Shown piece by piece: positions 1 through 8,553 of a stretch of 64,000 bases of DNA. This DNA is from Candidatus Phyllobacterium onerii (GTDB taxonomy: Bacteria > Pseudomonadota > Alphaproteobacteria > Rhizobiales > Rhizobiaceae), in the NCBI RefSeq assembly GCF_028331445.1, contig NZ_JAQMHX010000005.1, forward strand, positions 124,001 through 188,000. The letters run 5' to 3'. Below the pieces are notes generated by a model. That model was not told the DNA's origin and did no database searches. It saw only the letters and a program-made list of their open reading frames with translations. Positions within the stretch are counted from its first letter, which is position 1. Every line of letters begins with the position of its first letter. The position numbers and the translations under genes were made by a program.

Positions 1-257
1 CCGCTCCGGCTGCGGGGAGCTATCTCATCCAAATTGCCTCGCAACCGAATGTCGAGGGCGCGCAGAAGACATATGCTTCGCTCTCCCAGAAATATGCGGG
101 TGTGATCGGCGGCCGCGGTGTCGATATCAAACAGGCCGAGATTGCCGGCAAGGGCACATTCTTCCGTGTCCGCATTCCGGCTGGCTCCAAGAGCGATGCG
201 AACGCCCTGTGCGCGAAATACAAGACTGCAGGCGGCAGCTGCTTCGTTACGCAGTAA
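1..257 (+). CDS. SPOR-domain protein, C-terminal part
   Basis: The window opens inside this gene; the last 84 residues are visible (frame starting at base 3, TAA at 255-257). They make up a C-terminal SPOR domain: an SYLIQIAS strand, a helix (KTYASLSQKY), a FFRVRIP strand and a closing helix ending in CFVTQ, with two Cys that could pair. SPOR domains bind peptidoglycan glycan strands stripped of stem peptides, mainly at the division site, so the protein is expected to be membrane-anchored and periplasmic. In Rhizobiales a long SPOR protein commonly precedes nagZ and scpAB, which fits here. The N-terminus and anchor are outside the window. A strong terminator follows directly. Confidence 0.85.
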   Translation, partial: APAAGSYLIQIASQPNVEGAQKTYASLSQKYAGVIGGRGVDIKQAEIAGKGTFFRVRIPAGSKSDANALCAKYKTAGGSCFVTQ

Positions 258-281
258 AAACCTCGCGCATCTTATTGAAAA

Positions 282-308
282 GGCTCCGCCATTGGCGGAG
301 CCTTTTTG
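282..308 (+). terminator. Rho-independent terminator after SPOR gene
   Basis: A perfect 9-bp stem (GGCTCCGCC, 282-290, with GGCGGAGCC, 294-302) around an ATT loop is followed by five T. It lies 24 bases after the SPOR gene stop codon. Confidence 0.9.
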
Positions 309-419
309 TTTGCGCGAGTGCAATCGGCTGATAACCTGATCGAATATTGTTTGCTTTTTAGGCTGATGGAATTGTCATTACGCAGATTGTAAAACCCAAC
401 AGATGGGATTATATTTTTT

Positions 420-668
420 ATGGTTGTTATCCACCGTGCTTACGGATTTCGTTTTGTGATCTACACCGTCGACCACGAACCAGCACATATCCATATTATC
501 GGGACGGGCCAAGCGAAGATCAATCTCAATGGTTTGGGCGGTGCCCCCGAATTGATTTACAGCATAGGCATCAAGCGGTCGGACATGAAGCGGTTGATGG
601 CGGAGGTTTGCGAGCTCCGTGATATATTCAAACGGGAATGGGAGCGTATCCATGGCAGACTTGACTGA
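420..668 (+). CDS. DUF4160 family protein
   Basis: This 82-residue protein has the DUF4160 signature: an RFVIYTVDHEPAHIHI core with the HEPAHIHI stretch, then AKINL and a C-terminal helix rich in charged residues. The biochemical role is not established. Such genes very often sit directly before a DUF2442 gene, as here, where the two reading frames overlap by 17 bases. That arrangement resembles a two-gene toxin-antitoxin or regulatory module, but the toxin role is inference. It is separated from the conserved SPOR-nagZ block by a terminator, so it looks like an insertion into an otherwise constant gene order. Confidence 0.75.
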   Translation: MVVIHRAYGFRFVIYTVDHEPAHIHIIGTGQAKINLNGLGGAPELIYSIGIKRSDMKRLMAEVCELRDIFKREWERIHGRLD

Positions 669-1071
669 CGCGCAGTTCGATCTGGCAAATGCCAGGGGAC
701 AAGAAACACTAATGAGGGAACCTCGGGCGTCGCTGGCTCGATATGACAGTGCAACCCGGCGCGTGGTGTTAGATCTTATAAATGGATGCAGCTATGCATT
801 TCCATTCCATTTCGTGCAGGATTTGCAGAATGCGAGTGATGAGGACCTCGCTGATATCCGGGTCGATGGGGCTGGCCTGAACTTGCAGTGGCCCAAGCTG
901 GACGTTGATCTATATGTACCTGCTCTTGTGTCAGGCATTTTCGGTACACGGGCCTGGGTGACCCGGGAACTTGCTCGCGTGGCGGGCCAGGCCGTTTCAC
1001 CCGCAAAGTCGGCTGCAGCTAGGGCGAATGGTGCAAAGGGTGGGCGTCCGCGAAAAACGGCTAGCGGCTGA
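652..1071 (+). CDS. DUF2442 family protein
   Basis: This is a 139-residue protein starting at the ATG at 652, inside the end of the DUF4160 gene; an upstream in-frame ATG at 619 is less likely because it overlaps more. Residues 20-85 show the DUF2442 pattern: a strand-rich part (RRVVLDLINGCSYAFPF), then an ALxDI-like stretch and a GxGLxWPxLDVDLYVPAL segment. The C-terminus is basic and low in complexity (AARANGAKGGRPRK), like a nucleic-acid-binding tail. It is translationally coupled to the DUF4160 gene. Function is unknown; an antitoxin or DNA-binding role would be inference. Confidence 0.75.
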   Translation: MADLTDAQFDLANARGQETLMREPRASLARYDSATRRVVLDLINGCSYAFPFHFVQDLQNASDEDLADIRVDGAGLNLQWPKLDVDLYVPALVSGIFGTRAWVTRELARVAGQAVSPAKSAAARANGAKGGRPRKTASG

Positions 1072-1142
1072 TCTTGCTAAAGCTTTTGCAAATGTTCAGC
1101 GAAGCCTGTGCGATAGGCAGTGATTTGAAGTAGACTCCCGTT

Positions 1143-2162
1143 ATGAGCGAATCAAAAGCATGGATTGCCGGGATGACCGGTTTGAAACTGACCCCAGACG
1201 AAATCGCGTTCTTTCGCGATGAGCGGCCGTGGGGTTTTATTCTTTTTGCCCGCAATATCAGCGAGCCGGCACAGATCGAAGACCTGTGTGCGCATCTGCG
1301 TGATCTGGTGAACCGTGACGACGCACTGGTGCTGATTGACCAGGAAGGCGGGCGCGTGCAGCGCCTGCGACCGCCGCTCGTTCCGGATTATCCCTCAGGG
1401 TCGCAACTCGGCGCGCTTTTCCGGGAAAACGAGGAACTCGGATTGCGTTCCGCCTGGCTCCTGTCGCGCCTGCATGCGTTTGATCTCCTCAAGCTCGGAA
1501 TCAATGTCGATTGCCTGCCGGTGCTCGATGTTCCGGTCGAAGGCGCCAATGACGTTATTGGCACCCGCGCCTATGGCAAGCATCCTGAGATCGTGACGGC
1601 CATGGGCCGAGCCGCCGCAGATGGCTTGCTCGCAGGCGGCATGCTGCCAGTGATCAAGCACATACCTGGGCACGGCCGCGCCTTTGCCGACACGCATCAC
1701 GAATTGCCGACGGTCGCGACGGCGCTTGAGGAGCTTGCCGAACATGATTTCGCGCCGTTTCGGGCTTTGGCTGACCTGCCGATGGCGATGAGCGCGCATG
1801 TGATCTTTTCGGCCGTTGATCCAAAGAACCCGGCGACGACATCGGGCAAGGTGGTAGAGGAGATCATCCGGGACTATATAGGTTTCGACGGGCTGCTGAT
1901 GAGCGACGATGTCTCCATGAATGCACTTTCTGGGGATTATTTCGACCGGACCAAAGCAATCTTTGCGGCGGGGCTTGATATCGTGCTTCATTGCCACGGC
2001 ATCATGGATCAGATGAAGGCAGTTGCGGCTTGCACTCCGGAGCTTGAGGGCAAGGCGTTCGAGCGGGCGCAGCGAGCAATCGAATATCGAAAAGAACCGG
2101 ACACCTCCAACGAGGAAGAACTCCGGGAGGAGTTCCAGCGCACGTTCGAGGCGGTGGCATAG
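1143..2162 (+). CDS. nagZ: Beta-N-acetylhexosaminidase (NagZ, GH3)
   Basis: NagZ removes non-reducing N-acetylglucosamine from anhydro-muropeptides in the cytoplasm during peptidoglycan recycling. The 339-residue protein has the single TIM-barrel of short GH3 enzymes: IDQEGGRVQRL (residues 65-75), the flexible catalytic loop KHIPGHGRA (172-180) that carries the His acid/base dyad, and LLMSDDVSM (251-259) with the nucleophile Asp. There is no signal peptide, as expected for a cytosolic enzyme. The ATG at 1143 opens the conserved N-terminus (KAWIAGMTGL). It is the first gene of the nagZ-scpA-scpB run, with scpA beginning about 13 bases after its stop. Confidence 0.95.
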   Translation: MSESKAWIAGMTGLKLTPDEIAFFRDERPWGFILFARNISEPAQIEDLCAHLRDLVNRDDALVLIDQEGGRVQRLRPPLVPDYPSGSQLGALFRENEELGLRSAWLLSRLHAFDLLKLGINVDCLPVLDVPVEGANDVIGTRAYGKHPEIVTAMGRAAADGLLAGGMLPVIKHIPGHGRAFADTHHELPTVATALEELAEHDFAPFRALADLPMAMSAHVIFSAVDPKNPATTSGKVVEEIIRDYIGFDGLLMSDDVSMNALSGDYFDRTKAIFAAGLDIVLHCHGIMDQMKAVAACTPELEGKAFERAQRAIEYRKEPDTSNEEELREEFQRTFEAVA

Positions 2163-2175
2163 AAGCGAGAGAAAT

Positions 2176-3024
2176 TTGGCGAGCGAGCAAAAGATAAATG
2201 GCAACGACACGGCACCCATGGAAGCGCTGTGGGAAAGTCAGGTCGATCGCGCAGCCAGCGAACCATCGCTTGTTATTGATATCAAGGGGTTCGAAGGCCC
2301 GCTTGATCTATTGCTGCATCTGGCGCGCAATCAGCGCGTCGATCTTGCTCGCATTTCCGTGCTTGCGCTGGTCGAGCAGTATTTGATCTTCATCCGGCAG
2401 GCGCAGGCATTGCGACTTGAGCTTGCCGCTGATTATCTGGTCATGGCGGCGTGGCTTACCTACCTTAAATCCAAGCTTCTGATCCCCAAGGCGCCTGGCG
2501 ACGAAGGCGAAAGCGGTGAGGAGTTGGCGGCGACGCTGCAGTTCCGGCTGAAGCGGCTGGAAGCAATGCGCGACGCGGCAACGAAGCTCATTAACCGTAA
2601 CCGGCTCGGCCGCGATGTCTTTGCCCGTGGCATGCCCGAGGCTGTGATTGTCGATCAAACCAACGCCTATGCGGCGACGCTCTACGAGCTTTTGACCGCC
2701 TACGCTTCACAGCGGCAAAAGCGGGCCACTTCGCATGTGCAGATCGCGCGGCGTACGGTCTGGTCACTGAAGGATGCGCGCGAAATCCTGATGCGGCTTG
2801 TTGGTGAGATGAAGGATTGGACAGCGCTCGATCATTACCTGATGGAATTCATCTTTTCACCGGCGGAGCGGGCGACCGCCATGGCCAGCTCTTTTGCTGC
2901 CAGCCTGGAAATGGTCCGGGAAGGGCATCTGGAAATTCGCCAGACTGGCGCGTTCAACCCGATCTATCTGCGCAACAGGCTTGATAAGCAGACCGAGCCG
3001 CTGAAGGATGTGGCAAATGGCTGA
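2176..3024 (+). CDS. scpA: Segregation and condensation protein A
   Basis: ScpA is the kleisin subunit that bridges the two SMC heads in the bacterial condensin, working with ScpB in chromosome compaction and segregation. The hallmark FEGPLDLLLHLARNQ lies near the N-terminus, followed by VDLARISVLALVEQY and LAADYLVMAAWLTYLKSKLL. The C-terminal winged helix contains the DWTALDHYL stretch. I chose the TTG at 2176 because a purine-rich GCGAGAG precedes it and it lies just after nagZ; the ATG at 2218, which lacks a ribosome site, is the alternative and removes 14 residues. The gene overlaps scpB by 8 bases. Confidence 0.9.
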   Translation: MASEQKINGNDTAPMEALWESQVDRAASEPSLVIDIKGFEGPLDLLLHLARNQRVDLARISVLALVEQYLIFIRQAQALRLELAADYLVMAAWLTYLKSKLLIPKAPGDEGESGEELAATLQFRLKRLEAMRDAATKLINRNRLGRDVFARGMPEAVIVDQTNAYAATLYELLTAYASQRQKRATSHVQIARRTVWSLKDAREILMRLVGEMKDWTALDHYLMEFIFSPAERATAMASSFAASLEMVREGHLEIRQTGAFNPIYLRNRLDKQTEPLKDVANG

Positions 3025-3739
3025 TAGCATTCATAACATCGAAGATGATGAACTCGAGTTGCCGGCCGGCAACTGGAACTCAGCGGTTTCGCTTTCCGAT
3101 GCGCTGCGCATGGCCGAGGCCATATTGTTCGCATCGGCGGAGCCCGTAACGGAAAAGGCCCTGCGTGAGCGCCTGCCGTCCGGTGTCGACGTAGCTGCGC
3201 TACTTGGCGAATTGCAGGAGATCTATTCAAAGCGCGGCATCAATCTGCGGCAGACGGGTGGCGCATGGGCATTTCGCACGGCTGCCGATCTCGCCTTCCT
3301 GATGAACCGGGAGGCCGTGCAGCAAAAGAAGCTGTCGCGTGCAGCTCTCGAGGTCCTTGCGATCATCGCCTATCATCAGCCGGTGACACGCGCGGAGCTT
3401 GAAGATATTCGCGGTGTCGAGACTTCGAAGGGCACACTCGATGTGCTGATGGAAACGGGCTGGATCAAGTTCCGCGGGCGCCGCCGCACGCCCGGCCGTC
3501 CCATTACCTACGGGACCACTGCTTCATTCCTCGACCATTTCGGCCTGCAGGAAGTGCGCGATCTGCCGGGGATTGACGAGTTGCGCGGGGCCGGTCTGCT
3601 TTCGACGCGCATGCCGACGAATTTTGCCATCCCGATCCCGGTCAATGATCCGGATGAACTGACCGAGGATGAAGATCCACTGACGGACATCGACCTCGAG
3701 GAACTCGGTCTTTTGACGCCCCGCATCGAACATGATTGA
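3017..3739 (+). CDS. scpB: Segregation and condensation protein B
   Basis: ScpB binds the ScpA kleisin in the SMC complex. The protein shows the two winged-helix domains of the family: the first around AEAILFASAEPVTEKAL with a following helix-turn-helix, the second containing LEVLAIIAYHQPVTRAELE and the VxTSKGTLDVLMETGWIKF recognition region, then GRPITYGTT and FLDHFGL. The C-terminal extension is acidic (ELTEDEDPLTDIDLEELG). The start ATG at 3017 overlaps the end of scpA, indicating coupled translation; an in-frame ATG at 3008 is possible. The gap to tatA is 171 bases. Confidence 0.92.
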   Translation: MADSIHNIEDDELELPAGNWNSAVSLSDALRMAEAILFASAEPVTEKALRERLPSGVDVAALLGELQEIYSKRGINLRQTGGAWAFRTAADLAFLMNREAVQQKKLSRAALEVLAIIAYHQPVTRAELEDIRGVETSKGTLDVLMETGWIKFRGRRRTPGRPITYGTTASFLDHFGLQEVRDLPGIDELRGAGLLSTRMPTNFAIPIPVNDPDELTEDEDPLTDIDLEELGLLTPRIEHD

Positions 3740-3910
3740 GACAAGCTTTCTGTTATAATCGCTTGCCAACATCAAAATTCGTGACGCAGAGTTCACTTCG
3801 GACTTGCGCTGCGTTTACATGAATGTGAAAGAGCAGAAGAGACTTGTGTTTGAAAAGCACGGGGAAAAGACATAGATCAGCTCAAACTGTTGGGCGAATG
3901 TGAGGATCAA

Positions 3911-4138
3911 ATGGGTAGTTTTTCAATCTGGCACTGGCTTATCGTGCTTGCGGTCGTGCTCCTTCTTTTCGGTCGCGGCAAGATCCCGGAACTCATGGGT
4001 GACGTTGCCAAGGGTATCAAGAATTTCAAGAGCGGCATGAGCGACGATACGTCTGACACTGCCGACAATTCGAAAACGATTGATAATCAGACCAGCCAGC
4101 CGGTGAATTCAGTCAAGGAAAAGACTACAAAGTCTTGA
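3911..4138 (+). CDS. tatA: Twin-arginine translocase subunit TatA
   Basis: TatA oligomers form the size-variable transit path of the Tat system for folded proteins in the inner membrane. The 75-residue protein has the standard layout: a short N-terminus (MGSFSIWHW), one transmembrane helix ([12 protein letters not shown]), the [21 protein letters not shown] hinge and amphipathic helix, and a polar disordered tail. The ATG at 3911 is preferred to one at 3890 because GAGG precedes it and it gives the conserved start. It is the first gene of tatA-tatB-tatC. A TATAAT hexamer lies at about 3753-3758 but has no convincing -35 partner. Confidence 0.95.
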   Translation: MGSFSIWHWLIVLAVVLLLFGRGKIPELMGDVAKGIKNFKSGMSDDTSDTADNSKTIDNQTSQPVNSVKEKTTKS

Positions 4139-4200
4139 ATCCAAGGATAATCTTGTCCTTCGCGCGGGTGTGTTGCCGCGTCGTGGCTGGAGCATGATGA

Positions 4201-4842
4201 ATGTTTGAAGTTGGTTGGTCGGAAATCCTGGTGATCGTGATCGTCATGATCGTGGTGGTCGGACCGAAGGATTTGCCGAAGATGCTGCGTGCCTTCGGCA
4301 AGGCGACCGCAAAGTTTCGGGCAACGGCCGGCGAATTCCGCAAGCAGTTTGACGAGGCCTTGAAAGAGGCCGAGCTCGATGACGTACGTGAAATCATCAA
4401 TGATGCCAAGAGCCTCGATCCTCGCAACGACATTCGCAAGGTATTCGATCCTGTGCGCACGATCGGTGAGGAGATCCGTTCCACGCTGAAGGATGCGACA
4501 GTGACTGCAAAGGATAATGTCGCCGTGCCCGATCCAGCTGCGCCAGGGGCAACACAGTTGCAACCGCAGGTGATGGAACCCTTAGCCGCTTCGGCCGCGC
4601 CTGCCGCTGAAACAGCGACAAAGAAGCCTGCAAGGTCAAGACAGAAGCCGGTTGCGGCTGCCGCTGAAACCAAAGCCAAGCCGGCAGCGCCAGCCAAGAA
4701 AGTCGCAGACGCTTCGAAGGCTGCGTCCAAGAAAGGCGCTGCCCCTGCTGCAGAAGTTGCAACGGCTGCACCGACCAAAACACCTGCCAAAAGAACAGCG
4801 AAGCCGAAGGCCAAGGCTGTCGACACGGGGACAAAGAGTTGA
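4201..4842 (+). CDS. tatB: Sec-independent translocase subunit TatB
   Basis: TatB works with TatC as the receptor for twin-arginine signal peptides. The 213-residue protein begins with MFEVGWSEILVIVIVMIVVVGP, the single membrane helix containing the Glu typical of TatB, then KDLPKMLRAFGKATAKFR and the amphipathic helix. The long C-terminal half is a low-complexity Ala/Lys/Pro tail, common in alphaproteobacterial TatB. The last base pairs overlap the tatC start, so the two are translationally coupled. Confidence 0.94.
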   Translation: MFEVGWSEILVIVIVMIVVVGPKDLPKMLRAFGKATAKFRATAGEFRKQFDEALKEAELDDVREIINDAKSLDPRNDIRKVFDPVRTIGEEIRSTLKDATVTAKDNVAVPDPAAPGATQLQPQVMEPLAASAAPAAETATKKPARSRQKPVAAAAETKAKPAAPAKKVADASKAASKKGAAPAAEVATAAPTKTPAKRTAKPKAKAVDTGTKS

Positions 4843-5663
4843 GCAGCGCTGACGACGAAATCGATAAAAGCTCGGCCCCCTTGATGGAGCACCTGATCGA
4901 GTTACGCCGGCGCCTGATCTGGGCACTTCTGGCGTTCTTCATCGCGTTCCTCGTATGCTTTCATTTCGGCAAGCAGTTGTTCAACCTTTTGGTCATCCCG
5001 TATCAGTGGGCAATCTTGTGGGCGGGGTTCGATCCGGCCAAGGCGCAACTCATCTATACGGCCCCACAGGAATTCTTTTTCACGCAGGTGAAGGTCGCCA
5101 TGTTCGGCGGTATCGTCATCGCATTCCCGGTCATCGCATCGCAAATCTACAAGTTCGTGGCGCCCGGACTCTACCGCAACGAGAGAATGGCGTTTCTGCC
5201 ATTCCTGATTGCATCGCCGATCCTTTTCCTCATGGGCGGGGCACTTGTCTATTTCTTCTTCACGCCGATGGTCATGTGGTTCTTCCTGGCCATGCAGCAG
5301 ACTGGCGGAGCGGGTGAAGTCCAGATTTCGCTGTTGCCGAAGGTTTCCGAATATCTCAGCCTTATCATGACGCTGATTTTCGCATTCGGTCTGGTGTTTC
5401 AGCTCCCGGTTGTGACGACCCTCCTGGCGCGCGTCGGTCTCGTCGGTTACGAGGGGCTGAGGTCGAAGCGCAAATACGCCATCATCATTGCGTTTATCGT
5501 GGCCGCCGTTATCACGCCGCCCGATCCGATCAGCCAGATCGGTCTTGCACTCCCGACGATCCTTCTCTACGAGGTTTCGATCTGGATGGCGCGTCTGGTC
5601 GAAAAGAAGCGTGCGGCAGATGAGGCTGAAGCAAAATCAGAGTCCAGCGAAGTCTCGTCCTGA
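4839..5663 (+). CDS. tatC: Twin-arginine translocase subunit TatC
   Basis: TatC is the polytopic core of the Tat receptor and contacts the twin-arginine motif. The 274-residue protein shows the conserved cytoplasmic N-terminus PLMEHLIELRRRLIW and about six membrane helices, with the EFFFTQVKVAMFGG and AFGLVFQLPVV segments typical of the family. The start is the TTG at 4839, which overlaps the tatB stop codon (TTGA); no ATG fits the conserved N-terminus before residue 16. The C-terminal tail is charged (EKKRAADEAEAKSES). Confidence 0.93.
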   Translation: MSSADDEIDKSSAPLMEHLIELRRRLIWALLAFFIAFLVCFHFGKQLFNLLVIPYQWAILWAGFDPAKAQLIYTAPQEFFFTQVKVAMFGGIVIAFPVIASQIYKFVAPGLYRNERMAFLPFLIASPILFLMGGALVYFFFTPMVMWFFLAMQQTGGAGEVQISLLPKVSEYLSLIMTLIFAFGLVFQLPVVTTLLARVGLVGYEGLRSKRKYAIIIAFIVAAVITPPDPISQIGLALPTILLYEVSIWMARLVEKKRAADEAEAKSESSEVSS

Positions 5664-5729
5664 CGGTCATCGTTTCGCCGGGCCTTTACGCCTAAATTTC
5701 TTTGCTCACACCAATACGGCTTTATTCCC

Positions 5730-7013
5730 ATGCTCGATATCAAATGGATCCGAGAGAATCCGCAAGCGCTTGATGCAGCTCTGGCCAAAAGAGGCAACGA
5801 GCCGGCATCGTCCCGTTTGATCGAGCTCGACGAAAAGCGCCGTCAGCACATCGCCAAATTGCAAGAAGCGCAGGAACGCCGCAACGCCGCCTCGAAGGAG
5901 ATCGGCAAGGCGATGGGTGCCAAGGATCAGGCAACCGCCGATCGTCTGAAGGCCGAAGTTGCGGAGATCAAGCTATTCCTGACGTCAGCGGAAGAAGAAG
6001 AGCGCCAGCTCGATGGAGCGCTGAGCGCTGCATTGTCGGTGCTTCCCAACATCCCGCTTGCTGACGTGCCGGTTGGCAAGGACGAGGCCAGCAATGTCGA
6101 AACGCGCCGCGTCGGACACCTCAAGAATTTTTCCTTCGAGCCGAAAGAGCATTTCGAGATCGGCGAAAAGCTCGGCTACATGGATTTCGAGCGTGCGGCA
6201 AAAATTGCTGGTAGCCGCTTTACCGTATTGAAGAGCCAATTGGCACGGCTCGAACGTGCGCTCGGGCAGTTCATGCTCGATCTGCACACGACCGAACATG
6301 GCTATACCGAGGTAAGCCCGCCGCTGCTGGTCAATGACGACGTGCTCTATGGCACAGGCCAGCTTCCGAAGTTCGCCGAAGATCTGTTCCGTACCACTGA
6401 TGGCCGCTACTTGATCCCGACCGCCGAGGTGCCGCTGACCAATCTGGTGCGCGAGGAAATTCTCGACATTCGCGATCTGCCAATCCGCATGACGGCGCTG
6501 ACGGCGTGCTTCCGTTCGGAAGCGGGTTCGGCCGGACGGGATACGCGCGGCATGCTGCGCCAGCACCAGTTCATGAAGGTGGAACTGGTATCGATCACCG
6601 ACGCCGAGCATGCCATCGAGGAACATGAGCGGATGACATCGTGTGCCGAGGAAGTTTTGAAGCGGCTCGACCTGTCGTTCCGCACCATGACGCTGTGCAC
6701 CGGCGACATGGGCTTTGGCGCGCAGAAGACATATGACCTGGAAGTCTGGCTGCCGGGACAGAAGGCGTATCGCGAGATCTCCAGCTGCTCGGTATGCGGT
6801 GATTTCCAGGCGCGCCGCATGAATGCCCGCTACCGGCCTGAAGGCGAGAAGTCGACGCGTTTCGTTCATACGCTCAACGGTTCAGGCACCGCTGTGGGGC
6901 GCGCCCTGATTGCCGTTGTCGAAAATTATCAGAATGAGGACGGCAGCGTAACAATTCCTGAAGCCCTTGTACCCTATATGGGTGGACTGAAGCGGATCGA
7001 AAAAGCAGCATAA
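5730..7013 (+). CDS. serS: Serine--tRNA ligase
   Basis: Seryl-tRNA synthetase charges tRNA-Ser (and tRNA-Sec) with serine. Length (427 residues) is normal. Residues 1-105 form the N-terminal coiled-coil arm that grips the long variable arm of tRNA-Ser. The class II core follows, with TAEVPLTNL, motif 2 ([17 protein letters not shown]) and motif 3 ([18 protein letters not shown]). The ATG at 5730 opens [11 protein letters not shown], the conserved start. It is part of the tat-serS-surE-pcm run, 67 bases after tatC and 16 bases before surE. Confidence 0.97.
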   Translation: MLDIKWIRENPQALDAALAKRGNEPASSRLIELDEKRRQHIAKLQEAQERRNAASKEIGKAMGAKDQATADRLKAEVAEIKLFLTSAEEEERQLDGALSAALSVLPNIPLADVPVGKDEASNVETRRVGHLKNFSFEPKEHFEIGEKLGYMDFERAAKIAGSRFTVLKSQLARLERALGQFMLDLHTTEHGYTEVSPPLLVNDDVLYGTGQLPKFAEDLFRTTDGRYLIPTAEVPLTNLVREEILDIRDLPIRMTALTACFRSEAGSAGRDTRGMLRQHQFMKVELVSITDAEHAIEEHERMTSCAEEVLKRLDLSFRTMTLCTGDMGFGAQKTYDLEVWLPGQKAYREISSCSVCGDFQARRMNARYRPEGEKSTRFVHTLNGSGTAVGRALIAVVENYQNEDGSVTIPEALVPYMGGLKRIEKAA

Positions 7014-7028
7014 GAGGGACTGGGGCAA

Positions 7029-7787
7029 ATGCGCATTCTTCTGACCAACGATGATGGTATTCATGCGGAAGGTCTGAGCGTGCTTGAACGCATTGCCCGC
7101 CAGCTCTCGGATAATATCTGGGTGGTTGCGCCGGAAACGGACCAGAGTGGTCTGGCGCACTCGCTGACGCTGTCCAACCCGTTGCGTCTGCGCAAAATCG
7201 ATGACCGGCACTTTGCCGTACGCGGCACGCCGACCGATTGCGTTATCATGGGCGTCAAGCATCTGATGCCAGACGCACCTGATCTGATCCTTTCCGGTGT
7301 GAATTCCGGCTCGAACATGGCCGATGACGTCACCTATTCGGGCACTGTGGCAGGCGCCATCGAGGGCACGTTGCTCGGCATCAAGTCCATTGCCTTGTCG
7401 CAGGAGTATAATCTGGATGGCGGCGCACGCGTGCTGCCATGGGAGGTCGTCGAGGAGAGGGCGCCCGCGATCCTGAAAAAGGTGCTTGATGTCGAACTGC
7501 CAAAGACCATTCTCATCAATATCAACTTCCCGAGTTGCAGCGCTGAGGAGATCGCCGGAACGCGGGTTACGGCGCAGGGCAAGCTTTCGCATGGCCTCAC
7601 CATAGAAGAGCGCCATGATGGACGCGGCTTACCTTATTACTGGCTGCGCTATGGCCGCGGCAAGGATGTGCCGGCCGAAAACAGCGATGTGGCCGCACTC
7701 GCCAAGAACTTCATTTCGGTCACGCCGCTGCAGCTCGACCTGACGGCGCATGACACGCTCGCAACCCTTGCGAGTGCCATTGCATGA
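7029..7787 (+). CDS. surE: 5'/3'-nucleotidase SurE
   Basis: SurE is a metal-dependent nucleoside-monophosphate phosphatase linked to stationary-phase survival. The N-terminus [15 protein letters not shown] carries the paired Asp metal ligands, and [19 protein letters not shown] is the second conserved active-site block, with VINFP-like ININFP further on. Length (252 residues) is typical. Its last four bases overlap the start of pcm (ATGA), the usual surE-pcm coupling in proteobacteria. Confidence 0.95.
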   Translation: MRILLTNDDGIHAEGLSVLERIARQLSDNIWVVAPETDQSGLAHSLTLSNPLRLRKIDDRHFAVRGTPTDCVIMGVKHLMPDAPDLILSGVNSGSNMADDVTYSGTVAGAIEGTLLGIKSIALSQEYNLDGGARVLPWEVVEERAPAILKKVLDVELPKTILININFPSCSAEEIAGTRVTAQGKLSHGLTIEERHDGRGLPYYWLRYGRGKDVPAENSDVAALAKNFISVTPLQLDLTAHDTLATLASAIA

Positions 7788-8437
7788 AGGTTGCGATGTC
7801 TGAACGTGAAGGATTTGCGGCTTTCGTACTGCGCATGCGCGCCTTGGGCCTGTCGGATCAGCGTCTGATCAGCGCCTTTGAGGCGACGCCCCGCATGGCC
7901 TTTATCAACGGCAATCTAGGCAACCTTGCCTACGGCGCCGGGACGCTGCCGATCGAATGCGGTGAGTTCATCGAAGCGCTCGATCTGCAGGCGCAGCTGA
8001 TCAATTCCCTTGATCTTGAGCCTACGCACCGTGTGCTGGAAATCGGCACCGGTTCTGGCTTTACAGCGGCCGTGATGGCGCGGCTAGCGGGCCGTGTTCT
8101 GTCGCTCGAGCGTTATCGCACTCTGGTTGAACTGGCGCATCAGCGGCTTCAGGCTCTGAAAATCGAAAATACTTTCGTCAAGCATGCGGATGGCAGGCAC
8201 GGCCTTGTACATGACGGTCCATTTGACCGTATCATCGTCTGGGGTGCTTTCGAAAGTATGCCGCGCCAGTTCGTCGATCTCCTGTCGTCAAACGGCGTCA
8301 TGATTGCACCGATCGGCCCGCTCGATGGCAGACAGGTAATGGCGCGGCTGTCGAAAATCGGCAGCCGTTTTGAGCGCCACGATTTGATGCCCGTGCGCCT
8401 ATTGCCCCTGATGGAGGGTGTCGCCTCGGCGCTCTGA
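7784..8437 (+). CDS. pcm: Protein-L-isoaspartate O-methyltransferase
   Basis: This enzyme methylates isoaspartyl residues of age-damaged proteins to start their repair. The 217-residue protein has the Rossmann methyltransferase motif [17 protein letters not shown] (residues 85-100), post-[11 protein letters not shown], and the ADGRHGL motif; [10 protein letters not shown] stands where typical enzymes have a TISQPY-type substrate loop, so this belongs to the divergent alphaproteobacterial branch. Start is the ATG overlapping surE; a second ATG four codons on is possible. It closes the block before a non-coding gap. Confidence 0.88.
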   Translation: MKVAMSEREGFAAFVLRMRALGLSDQRLISAFEATPRMAFINGNLGNLAYGAGTLPIECGEFIEALDLQAQLINSLDLEPTHRVLEIGTGSGFTAAVMARLAGRVLSLERYRTLVELAHQRLQALKIENTFVKHADGRHGLVHDGPFDRIIVWGAFESMPRQFVDLLSSNGVMIAPIGPLDGRQVMARLSKIGSRFERHDLMPVRLLPLMEGVASAL

Positions 8438-8481
8438 GCGTTTACGAGTTTGGTGAATTTTTTACAAATTTTATTCGCTCT

Positions 8482-8502
8482 TTAACGGTCGAGTAACATT
8501 AA
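8482..8502. promoter_or_regulatory. Possible CtrA-type site
   Basis: Upstream of the LysM/LytM gene lies TTAA-N7-GTAA (8482-8496), one base from the CtrA consensus TTAA-N7-TTAA, with another TTAA at 8499. CtrA controls many envelope and division genes in Alphaproteobacteria, so the position is sensible, but a one-mismatch match in AT-rich intergenic DNA is weak evidence. Confidence 0.3.
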
Positions 8503-8553
8503 CGCGATCTAATGAGTCCAATATTCTTGTATTGAGTACGGGCGGGATATGCG

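Noticed and set aside
57-6735. Identical 19-base sequence at 57-75 and 6717-6735
   Set aside because: Both copies encode GAQKTY in frame within unrelated genes (SPOR protein and SerS); coincidence of codon use rather than a mobile repeat.
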